Assembly: GCA_019058365.1 (NCBI GenBank)
Contig: JAHPZE010000027.1
Location: forward strand, 1-61,999
Source: Promethearchaeota archaeon
Lineage (GTDB): Archaea; Asgardarchaeota; Lokiarchaeia; Sigyniarchaeales; SOKP01
DNA: 61,999 bases
Direction: 5' to 3'
Part shown: piece after piece, positions 37,676 to 45,283 of the stretch
How positions within the stretch are numbered: position 1 is the first letter of the stretch
Layout: the number at the start of each line of letters is the position of its first letter
The notes under the pieces: generated by a model
What the model was told of the DNA's origin: nothing
The model's input: the letters and a program-made list of their open reading frames with translations, nothing else
The model's database searches: none
Position numbers and translations under genes: made by a program

Positions 37676-38647
37676 ATGCCTTTTGAGAATAGACCTTGGG
37701 TGGAGAAATATCGACCAAGGGTATTAGCTGAAGTTGTGAATCAGAATGGAATTATAGGACGTTTAAAACAATTTGTAAACGATAAATCTATGCCTCATCT
37801 CATCTTCGCGGGTCCCGCAGGAACAGGAAAAACAACTTCAGCGTTAGCAATGGTTAGAGAATTATACGGGCGAAATATGGTGGTTAATAGAACATATTTA
37901 GAATTAAATGCTAGTGATGCTAGGGGTATTGATGTTATTCGAACATATATAAAAGATTTTGCAAAAGCACGCCCTCCCATAGATGTTCACTTCAAGGTAT
38001 TGATTTTAGATGAAGCTGATAATATGACGGCACCTGCTCAACAAGCTTTAAGGAGAACTATGGAAAAATATACTAAAAACTGTAGAATGATTTTAATTTG
38101 CAATTATTCTAATAAGATAATCCCTCCAATTCAATCAAGGTGTGTAGTATTTAGATTTGCTTTTTTAAATAGTGATGATATAAAAAGTAGAGTAAAATAT
38201 GTAGCACAGCAAGAGGATATTGGTTTAACTCCTGGAGGATTAAACGCAATAGTAGATGTTTCTCGTGGGGATTGTAGAAGAGCGATCAATTATTTACAAT
38301 CATGTGGCACAATATCAAAAAAAATTGATCAAGAGATTGTTTTTCGCGTTGCTGGAGAAGTTCCTCCTGACAAGATAAAAGATGTTTTAAATACGGCAAT
38401 TAAAGGTCAATTGCAATTATCTATCAAGCTTTTAGATAACTTAATTATAGAATATGGCCTTTCTGGGCAAAACATTATTAAGAATTTGCATCGAGAGATC
38501 TATGATCTTAAAGTTCCTGAAGAATTTAAAATTGAATTATCGAAATTATTAGCTGAATTTGAATATAGATTAAGCCAAGGGGGAACAGAGATAATTCAGC
38601 TTCAAGCTTTGCTAGCTAAAATAGTTTTGTTGCAAAGCTCTGAATAA
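37676..38647 (+). CDS. rfcS: Replication factor C small subunit
   Basis: 323 aa. Walker A GPAGTGKTT (about residues 45-53), Walker B LILDEADNM, SRC motif IQSRCVVFRF, and the C-terminal collar domain. Loads PCNA. Its last 17 codons overlap, on the opposite strand, a decayed truA fragment; the same overlapping arrangement is repeated next to intact truA at 44.24 kb, so the two genes were originally convergent neighbours. Confidence 0.97.
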   Translation: MPFENRPWVEKYRPRVLAEVVNQNGIIGRLKQFVNDKSMPHLIFAGPAGTGKTTSALAMVRELYGRNMVVNRTYLELNASDARGIDVIRTYIKDFAKARPPIDVHFKVLILDEADNMTAPAQQALRRTMEKYTKNCRMILICNYSNKIIPPIQSRCVVFRFAFLNSDDIKSRVKYVAQQEDIGLTPGGLNAIVDVSRGDCRRAINYLQSCGTISKKIDQEIVFRVAGEVPPDKIKDVLNTAIKGQLQLSIKLLDNLIIEYGLSGQNIIKNLHREIYDLKVPEEFKIELSKLLAEFEYRLSQGGTEIIQLQALLAKIVLLQSSE

Positions 38648-38886
38648 CTGATGTCTGAGTCCAAAATTAATCTTTTTTGATAGAAAAGAATTATTTATTC
38701 TTTCTTTAGCTTTTGGATCTTCTATAAACTTAATTTTATCATCAAATCTTACATCCCATAAAATTAATCCACTATGATCTGCCGTTTGATAGGAAATTAC
38801 TTATGATTTATCAAACAGATTTAAGAAATCATCATATTGAACTATAATCGTTCCTAATTCTAAAATCTTTTTAATAATTCGTCTGA
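38594..38886. repeat. Left 293-bp direct repeat (rfcS 3' end and truA remnant)
   Basis: Aligns with 44238-44530 with no net gap; a hand count gives about 42 mismatches (about 86% identity). It contains the last 17 codons and stop of rfcS and a truA C-terminal remnant on the minus strand. It flanks the ABC-transporter island. Confidence 0.88.
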
Positions 38887-38893
38887 ATGCTTT
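38612..38893 (-). pseudogene. Fragment of truA (C-terminal 90 or so codons, with an internal stop)
   Basis: Reads, on the minus strand, ILELGTIIVQYDDFLNLFDKS, then a TAA stop, then VISYQTADHSGLILWDVRFD and onward through FGLRHQLFRALQQN to TAG. It matches the C-terminus of the intact TruA at 44256-45101. The frame is otherwise preserved, so decay is moderate. Confidence 0.85.
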
Positions 38894-39551
38894 ATTGCAC
38901 TACTTTTCTATGCAAGAGTGGTCTAAAACTAATGATAAATACTGGCATTAATAAGATAGTATATAAAGAAGGTTATAGTATGGAAAATTAGTAAAAGAAA
39001 AAATTATCAAAATATCTGATTTAATAATTGACCCTTTTTCTTATGTACATAATTTAAAGGGATAAAAAAGACTTTTTGCTATAGGACAAAAATTTATTTC
39101 TAAGAATTCGAATATCTATGTGATTTTTCAAATTCTTCTCAAAATATGCAAATTACTTTTTTACTTCTTTATATACTCCATTTAATTTCTATATAAAATA
39201 GCCCCACTGTGAAAATAAATATTTTTCAAAGTTACCTAGAAATATAATCGGTTTTTAAAAAAATTTAATAATCTATTTACATCAGCCAGTCACTATTCTT
39301 TCCAGTAAAGTCAATTATATTATAAAATTGTTGGAATTGATCTTAATTTAAAGAATATTCTCTTCTGCTTAATACAGAAAAATTTAATTTTGAGTTCTGA
39401 ATTTTTTACCTACCTTTCTATTACTTCAGAACTATTGTAGCTTTGTTTATAGGAGCCATCCTTTCGAATTTCTATAATAAGATGAAAAAACATGTAATAA
39501 AATAGAGTTAGACTTTAATCATTATTAGCGAGTTATTTTAAGAAAGGAGGA
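38894..39551. other. Non-coding left part of the island
   Basis: About 660 bases with frequent stops in all frames. No repeat, tRNA or recognisable gene is seen, and it is probably decayed sequence between the left repeat and the first small ORF. Confidence 0.45.
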
Positions 39552-39677
39552 ATGCAAGTCCGATTTACTATTCGTGATGCTAAAATATTAAACGATTTGA
39601 AAGGCCATTTTGAAAAATTCATTGCTTTAATGGGAAAAATTAGTGTATACATTGTGTATGAAAAAGATTTAGTCTAA
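39552..39677 (+). CDS. Possible 41-aa protein
   Basis: ATG preceded by AAAGGAGG with only one base between, a tight spacing. The peptide (VRFTIRDAKILNDLKGHFEKF...) has regular hydrophobic spacing and looks like a helix-strand protein or a fragment. Possibly a remnant within the island. Confidence 0.3.
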   Translation: MQVRFTIRDAKILNDLKGHFEKFIALMGKISVYIVYEKDLV

Positions 39678-39716
39678 TTTATAAATGCAGAAATAAAATA
39701 AAGAGCCGAAATAAAT

Positions 39717-40397
39717 CTATAGATTCTCCTTAACTTCTTTATATATTTCCCTTTCATATTTCTTAATTTTTGATAATTTTTTATTCCAGTGAAAAAAATG
39801 ATACCATGTATATATTAAATAAAGTATAATAGCAATTATACTGATAAAATTAAGATATTGTATTATTTTGTAAAAGATATTTATTTGAGTCCAATTATTC
39901 CTATCAACTGGAGGTGGTGGTAGAAAATGCTCTCCGAATATAAACTCAGGTGAGAAGAAAAAATAAAAGATTACTATAAGATTTAATAATATAAAATAAA
40001 TTTTAATTTTCCTCATGTGATCAATAATCTTATAAAAGATATCCGTTAAAGTAGTATAATTTTTGATATTTTGTGTATTTCCTATCATTTCTTTATAATA
40101 ATTACTTAAAACTTTCCACTTTCGTAAGAATAAAGCTTGTTTAGAGGAAATTATAGTGAAAATTACAAAAAGACTAAAACTACTAAAAAAGAAAAATATA
40201 CTTGGAATAAATACGTGATCTCTACTAAAAAAGGTACTAACAAATACTATTAATGTTATTATATTAACGATTAATGAAAAAAAAGGGAAAAATATACTAA
40301 ATTTAAGATAATAATTTTGTTTATTGATATAGTTTAATCCTAAATCATTATATCGTTCTAAAACATTCTTCTCATCAAAATTTTTTACCATTATCAC
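39717..40397 (-). CDS. Four-helix membrane protein of unknown function
   Basis: 226 aa, GTG start (ATG two codons later is an alternative). Two hydrophobic hairpins (about residues 30-85 and 130-210) with a charged middle, and a basic/acidic C-terminus. It follows the winged-helix gene by 12 bases and is presumably in the same operon as the ABC transporter. No family is recognised. Confidence 0.6.
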   Translation of the reverse strand: MIMVKNFDEKNVLERYNDLGLNYINKQNYYLKFSIFFPFFSLIVNIITLIVFVSTFFSRDHVFIPSIFFFFSSFSLFVIFTIISSKQALFLRKWKVLSNYYKEMIGNTQNIKNYTTLTDIFYKIIDHMRKIKIYFILLNLIVIFYFFFSPEFIFGEHFLPPPPVDRNNWTQINIFYKIIQYLNFISIIAIILYLIYTWYHFFHWNKKLSKIKKYEREIYKEVKENL

Positions 40398-40409
40398 CTA
40401 CTTTATATA

Positions 40410-40715
40410 CTAACTTAATTCTGTATTTATTTTTACAAACCAATCATATCTCTTTTTTCCTAATATAGTGATGTCAATATAAGTAATTGTTCTATCACCC
40501 CACTCTTTTTCATGTAGAGTTATATAATTTGCTTTTTCTAAACTGGTGATATATTTTTCTGCCGTTTCAGCTTTTAGTTTACAATATTTTATTAAATGTG
40601 TTTTCAATATACCTGTATTTTTATTCTCAAGTAGATTATTTCTTTTTTCCCTTAAAATACCTTCTAAAATATTTTCTATAATATTAGCGAAATTTCGATA
40701 TATTTGATCCTTCAC
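40410..40715 (-). CDS. Winged-helix transcriptional regulator
   Basis: 101 aa, GTG start. IIENILEGILREKRNN, then LKTHLIKYCKLKAETAEKYITSLEKANYITLHEKE, has the helix-turn-helix and wing pattern of small archaeal MarR/PadR-like regulators, including the C-terminal ITILGKKRYDWF. Probably controls the ABC transporter upstream. Between it and the permease gene is a 100-base AT spacer. Confidence 0.7.
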   Translation of the reverse strand: MKDQIYRNFANIIENILEGILREKRNNLLENKNTGILKTHLIKYCKLKAETAEKYITSLEKANYITLHEKEWGDRTITYIDITILGKKRYDWFVKINTELS

Positions 40716-40814
40716 ACTAACTAAAAATTTAAAATTTTTTATAAAATTATTAAAAAAAAAAAATATTTGTTGTGATTTGTCGAAATATTTGATCTATTTA
40801 TACATATCAAAAAT

Positions 40815-41636
40815 CTATTTTAATTGCCTTTTTTTGAAAATCTTTATTGCCAGATAAAAAGAAACAATTAAATAAATAAATATAACAAATAACCCCATTC
40901 CTATTGCAGGTGTTTTCCACTCAATTCTATTAAAAGGACCTCTCGTGTATTCTTCATATCGTGGATTTGGATAATCAAGAATATAGAAGATGAGACTACT
41001 GATATAATTGAGCGAATATATAGGTTCTATTTCACTACCTATAAGAAGTTTAATAAGACTCTCCCCAATAAGTAAAAATAATAAACTAACTATAAGCGTT
41101 ATTCCAACATTTTTCATCATCGAACTTATCAATGTTACAAAGCCACCAATTGAGAAAACAAAAAGTATAGCAAACATAAAGCTAAGAGAATATTCAATGG
41201 GTATGGTTTCAGCATAAAATATTGAACCTGCTATACCCAGTGTTAAATAAAAAACACTTATCACGCAGATAACCATGAAAAAATTGCATAAAAATTTGGC
41301 AAATATAAATTTATAGCGGTTTATAACGGGAAATGTAAGATAACCTGTTTTATAATCATATTCCTCACAAATAATTGCACTAAAGAAAAAACATACCGCA
41401 AAAATTATTAAATAATAAAAATACGTAAACCCTTCTTGGAGATAATATATTAAAGTGCTAGGAAAAACATAATCAGAAAAGATAAAATATGGCAAAACAC
41501 TAAGAGAAATTACCATCAATGCTGAAATAAGAATAAATAATGAGAACATGAATTTTCTCTTCTCATATTCAAATCTTAAAATTGCGAATACTGACGTAAA
41601 TTCTTCGTTTATTTTATTAATATCAATAATTCTCAT
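40815..41636 (-). CDS. ABC-2 type transporter permease
   Basis: 273 aa, six hydrophobic segments, with the ABC-2 feature of a cytosolic EYDYKTGYLTFPVINRYKFIFAKF loop after helix 2. It is 11 bases after the ATPase gene, so they form one transporter; substrate unknown. Typical of small drug/peptide exporters. Confidence 0.8.
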   Translation of the reverse strand: MRIIDINKINEEFTSVFAILRFEYEKRKFMFSLFILISALMVISLSVLPYFIFSDYVFPSTLIYYLQEGFTYFYYLIIFAVCFFFSAIICEEYDYKTGYLTFPVINRYKFIFAKFLCNFFMVICVISVFYLTLGIAGSIFYAETIPIEYSLSFMFAILFVFSIGGFVTLISSMMKNVGITLIVSLLFLLIGESLIKLLIGSEIEPIYSLNYISSLIFYILDYPNPRYEEYTRGPFNRIEWKTPAIGMGLFVIFIYLIVSFYLAIKIFKKRQLK

Positions 41637-41647
41637 TATTTCCTCGT

Positions 41648-42634
41648 CTATACAATTGTTTCTGTATATAATTGTTCCAATAAATTACTCCTTTCTTGAG
41701 AGTAAGATATTAATCTGAAATTGGATTTAAATTTTGTTGTTAGTATGTCTAACATCTCTGCCTTGGCTTTCCTCTTTCCATCAAAATAAATTCTAAGTTG
41801 TTGAGTATCATAGAAATATTGAATCGGAGGATCGATATTGTAATCCAAATAGGGTTCAAGTTCCTTGGTAATTTTCTTTAACAAATCGTCTACTCCAGAA
41901 CTAATAGGGTCTAATATTTGACATGTAAGTTCATTAATTTTTAATTTCCTTTGTAAATTTTCGATTGTATCATAAGCAATCAATTCTCCTCTGTTTATAA
42001 AGGCAATTTTTTCACATATTTGCGATAGTTCATGAATCATATGAGAACAAATCAATATTGTTTTACCTTTCTCTTTATTGAAATTTGCGATAATTTTTCT
42101 AACTTCAACACGAGCTTTTGGATCAATACCTGTCTGAGGTTCATCCAAAATTAAGATATCTGGATCAATTAACATTGCTGAAATTATTCCTAACTTTTGT
42201 TTCATGCCTTTTGAAAAATATTGAACTTTCTCATCTCTCCATTTATATAATCTAAATAACCTAAGAAGATCCTCAATTCTGGAATCCAGTTCTTTTTTGG
42301 GAACAAGTTGTGCCCTACCTAAAAATCTTAAAATCTGGTATGCCGAAACTGATTTATAGAAAGATGGGATGTCAATTAAAAAACCTACTTTGATTAAATT
42401 AGTTGACTTTTTGCCTATATCTTGTAATTTTCCTTTTTTGTTTGAAATTAAAACTTCACCATAAGTGGGTTTTATTAGTCCTGCAATCATCTTAACAATG
42501 GTAGTTTTTCCTGAACCATTAGGCCCTAACAACGCAATAGCATCTCCTTTATTAATTTCAAAACTGACTTTATTAACTGCGTTGAATGGACCGAAAATTT
42601 TTGATACTTTATTTAGTTTTATTAATTCTGTCAT
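41648..42634 (-). CDS. ABC transporter ATP-binding protein
   Basis: 328 aa. Walker A GPNGSGKTT (about residues 36-44), signature YFSKGMKQKLG, Walker B ILILDEPQTGIDP, and the switch His (CSHMIHEL). The extra C-terminal domain of about 100 residues is usual for ABC-2 exporters. Forms an operon with the permease downstream. It lies inside the island flanked by direct repeats. Confidence 0.92.
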   Translation of the reverse strand: MTELIKLNKVSKIFGPFNAVNKVSFEINKGDAIALLGPNGSGKTTIVKMIAGLIKPTYGEVLISNKKGKLQDIGKKSTNLIKVGFLIDIPSFYKSVSAYQILRFLGRAQLVPKKELDSRIEDLLRLFRLYKWRDEKVQYFSKGMKQKLGIISAMLIDPDILILDEPQTGIDPKARVEVRKIIANFNKEKGKTILICSHMIHELSQICEKIAFINRGELIAYDTIENLQRKLKINELTCQILDPISSGVDDLLKKITKELEPYLDYNIDPPIQYFYDTQQLRIYFDGKRKAKAEMLDILTTKFKSNFRLISYSQERSNLLEQLYTETIV

Positions 42635-42755
42635 TTACCATCAGATAAGAATTCAATTTTAATGAGATATATTAAAAATCTTATTTAAATAATGCCAGAA
42701 CAATGTTCTAGTAGCATTTAAATAATGAAAATTAATAAATAATTTAAAAACAGAG

Positions 42756-42929
42756 ATGAATTATAAATTGATTTTACAGGATTTTTTCACTAATCAAGCT
42801 CAACAGATATTATTAGAACTTTCACCTATAATTTTAGTTATGATTATTATCATAATTATAGTTCTACGAAAAAGAAATAAAGAAAAAAACCGTGTGAGAA
42901 TGTTATTAAGGGAAGAAGGAGAAGGATAG
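42756..42929 (+). CDS. Small single-pass membrane protein
   Basis: 57 aa. MNYKLILQDFFTNQAQQI, then a hydrophobic helix (LSPIILVMIIIIIIVL) and a basic/acidic tail (RKRNKEKNRVRMLLREEGEG). It lies 120 bases after the divergent ABC ATPase start. Function unknown; possibly a small regulator of the transporter. Confidence 0.5.
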   Translation: MNYKLILQDFFTNQAQQILLELSPIILVMIIIIIIVLRKRNKEKNRVRMLLREEGEG

Positions 42930-43016
42930 TGATTATTTTAATCCATATTTTTGCATATAAATAATTTATAATGGAGTGCGATTTTAAAATAAAAATGTTT
43001 AAGAGGAGGATTTGAA

Positions 43017-43997
43017 ATTAAAAGGAATTATCTTATTCCAAGAAATTATCGTAAAAAAGTTATTATCACTTTATTAACAGTCCATATAATTATTTTTGGG
43101 ATTTTTATTATCTCATTAAATTCTTTTCAGAATTTTAGTCTTCAAGGGAATAATAATAAGAAATATATGGTTATTGATTTATATACAAGTTACATCCCGA
43201 AAAGTTCGCAGAACATCATTGTAGCACAAATAGACCCCCCTCCATGGGGTGATGGTGATCCTCCATGGGGTGATGGTGACCCTCCATGGGGTGGTGGAGA
43301 CCCTCCATGGGGAGATGACCCTCCTCCTTGGGGAGAGAATGGTACTCCATTCAGTGATGAACCTCCTCCATGGTTTAGAGACGGAGGGGGGGATAGTGAA
43401 GAGTCAGGGGTTTCAACGAGTGTTTCTCCTTTGGCTATCATTGTAGTTATTACACTAATAGTGGTAGTATTGACTAGTGCTTTTTATATTCAAAATGTAA
43501 AAAAACACAAAGCTAATTTCCGTATTGTACATCAACTTGGTAAAAGAAGAATGTTACCAAAAGATGAAGAAGAATTACAAATCTATAAGCAATGGGGATA
43601 TGAATCTCATAAAAATATTCCACAATGGGCTTATAAAATAATTCATCAAAGAGAAAGGGCTAGTAATAATAAAATAACAAGCGGAAAAATTTCATATAAA
43701 CATATACCCAAGAAGTTAAAAGACCAAAGGGTTATATTCTGCACTTATGAGAAATCCGAAGATCGTTATTATATCCTTCGTGCTTATAAATTGACAGAAT
43801 ATGATTTTATAAAGGGTAAGGAGGCGTTGAAAGACATACATAATAAGATTGATATCAAGAGTACACTAAAAACAGATCCTTCTAAGAAAAAGATTATGAA
43901 ATTTCAAATCCAAATGAATGATAAGGCAGAAAAGACCCAAGGAGATTCACATCTAGATTTGATAAAACAATTACTAAACCAGGATGAGAATAAATAG
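43017..43997 (+). CDS. Membrane protein with PPWGDGD repeats; start unresolved
   Basis: From ATG 43167 it is 276 aa, but the frame is open and clearly coding back to 43017: KKVIITLLTVHIIIFGIFII is a signal/anchor helix. GAGGAGG at 43003-43009 lies seven bases before ATT 43017 in that frame; a TTG at 43012 is one base out of frame. The exterior holds five Pro-Pro-Trp-Gly/Asp repeats (DPPWGDG type, about nt 43230-43370) before a second membrane helix and a basic C-terminal domain. Function unknown; such repeats suggest low-complexity or binding modules. Confidence 0.6.
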   Translation: MKRNYLIPRNYRKKVIITLLTVHIIIFGIFIISLNSFQNFSLQGNNNKKYMVIDLYTSYIPKSSQNIIVAQIDPPPWGDGDPPWGDGDPPWGGGDPPWGDDPPPWGENGTPFSDEPPPWFRDGGGDSEESGVSTSVSPLAIIVVITLIVVVLTSAFYIQNVKKHKANFRIVHQLGKRRMLPKDEEELQIYKQWGYESHKNIPQWAYKIIHQRERASNNKITSGKISYKHIPKKLKDQRVIFCTYEKSEDRYYILRAYKLTEYDFIKGKEALKDIHNKIDIKSTLKTDPSKKKIMKFQIQMNDKAEKTQGDSHLDLIKQLLNQDENK

Positions 43998-44237
43998 TCT
44001 ATTTTATAAAATAAACTGAATTCTTTGAGGAAAATTACGAAGTATTGAGAGGCTTATTCTTTTAAAAATTTATTATCGAAAACGAAAACAATGATTTAGA
44101 TGTTATAATTTGTAAATGATATTCCCACTTTCTACACATTATTTTTAAATTGTTAATACAAGTGTAAGGGTTTATAATATCTTAGAAAAGCTTTTTTGAT
44201 TTCCAGAATTAAGACATCTTAAAAGAAAAGATTATAA
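43998..44237. other. Intergenic end of the island with a copy of the uvrA leader
   Basis: About 240 bases, no ORF. 44152-44212 is a 61-bp near-copy of the sequence preceding uvrA (52895-52955), with seven mismatches by hand count. It then runs directly into the rfcS fragment. Confidence 0.6.
44152..44212 (+). repeat. Orphan copy of uvrA upstream element
   Basis: Shares GTTAATAC, TATCTTAGAAAA and CTTTTTTGATTTCCAGAATTAA-type sequence with 52895-52955 at about 54 of 61 positions. No ORF follows it on the plus strand except the rfcS remnant. Confidence 0.7.
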
Positions 44238-44291
44238 ATTCAGCTTCAAGCTTTACTAGCAAAAATTATCTTGTTGCAAAGCTCTGAATAA
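44238..44291 (+). pseudogene. Fragment of rfcS (last 17 codons and stop)
   Basis: Reads IQLQALLAKIILLQSSE then TAA, one substitution from the end of the intact RfcS (IQLQALLAKIVLLQSSE). No upstream rfcS sequence is present. Confidence 0.85.
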
Positions 44292-44530
44292 CTGATGTCT
44301 GAGTCCAAAATCAATCTCTTTTGTTAGAAAAAAATTATTTCTTCTTTCTATAGATTTTTGATCTTCTATAAACTTAATTCTATCATCAAATCTTACATCC
44401 CATAAAATTAATCCTTTAGAATCGGCAGGTTGATAAGAGATTTCTTTTGATTTATCAAATAGATCTAAAAAATCGTCATAACTAATTTCGTTTTTTCCTA
44501 ACTCTAAAATCTTTTTAACCATTCGTCTGA
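44238..44530. repeat. Right 293-bp direct repeat (rfcS remnant and truA 3' end)
   Basis: Partner of 38594-38886, about 86% identical, with no net indel. It contains the last 17 codons of an rfcS copy and the C-terminal part of intact truA on the other strand. Confidence 0.88.
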
Positions 44531-45101
44531 CCTGTTGCCTAAGAAATGATCTACTTTTAAATTGGAAAATTAAATAATCGTCTTGTATTGATAGTGTTGC
44601 AGAATCCATATCTCTTATCGATTTTATCAAATTCCCTTCACTTTTAAAGAAATTTACAAAATCATGGCGCCCTTCTATCTGTTTACAAGCTTTCTTCATT
44701 ATGTCTACGTTTATATTAGATGTTTTTTGAAGATAGGACATTGGAGTAGAAACTATATATATATAATGTCTAAAAATAGCATTATACCTTGAAGAAAACT
44801 CTAATGGCACTTCAGTATATGCCCAAATACCTATTTCTCTCGGTAAACTACTATTTATCTCCATTAATATTGGTTCTTTTTGAGTTATACAAGTAAAACA
44901 AGCTCCTCTTGCTGAAACAAATCGATCTGTTCGACTGGCAAATTCGAAATCACCATCTTTAAGTTTATGAATGTAATTCCTATTTTCTAACGCTTTTAAA
45001 ATAGTATTCTCAATTGTTAAAATATTCCCTTGCCGTTGAGATCCATAGTACTTATGGGTTCCAATATAATAGAATTTAAAGAGAAATTTTGATTTTGTCA
45101 T
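44256..45101 (-). CDS. truA: tRNA pseudouridine synthase A
   Basis: 281 aa. The catalytic Asp is in SRTDRFVSARGACF (about residues 56-69). FYYIGTHKYYGSQRQ near the N-terminus and RSFLRQQVRRMVKKILELG near the C-terminus are typical. Modifies U38-40 in the anticodon arm. It is the intact copy; a decayed 3' copy sits at 38.6 kb. Divergent from aglB with 180 bases between. Confidence 0.9.
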   Translation of the reverse strand: MTKSKFLFKFYYIGTHKYYGSQRQGNILTIENTILKALENRNYIHKLKDGDFEFASRTDRFVSARGACFTCITQKEPILMEINSSLPREIGIWAYTEVPLEFSSRYNAIFRHYIYIVSTPMSYLQKTSNINVDIMKKACKQIEGRHDFVNFFKSEGNLIKSIRDMDSATLSIQDDYLIFQFKSRSFLRQQVRRMVKKILELGKNEISYDDFLDLFDKSKEISYQPADSKGLILWDVRFDDRIKFIEDQKSIERRNNFFLTKEIDFGLRHQLFRALQQDNFC

Positions 45102-45283
45102 ACATGCACAGCTCTGTTTTTTTGTTCATATCCAATTTTTACTATCTTTTTTCATATTATTTTGAATTTTACAAAATGTTAGATTAAATTATAATTAAAT
45201 TTTAATCTTAAGGATTTTTTTTATTAACAAAATTAAATTATGGTTATTAAATTAGTTCATAATTAAGTTTTGATTGAAAAATT

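Noticed and set aside
43230..43370. CRISPR-like short tandem repeats
   Set aside because: The repeats are contiguous, coding and have no spacers; no CRISPR array is seen anywhere in the window.
43190..43441. Antisense ORF (83 aa) rich in Gly-Gly-Ser-Pro-His
   Set aside because: It is the mirror image of the PPWGDGD repeat coding region; the sense frame has the membrane helices and normal composition.
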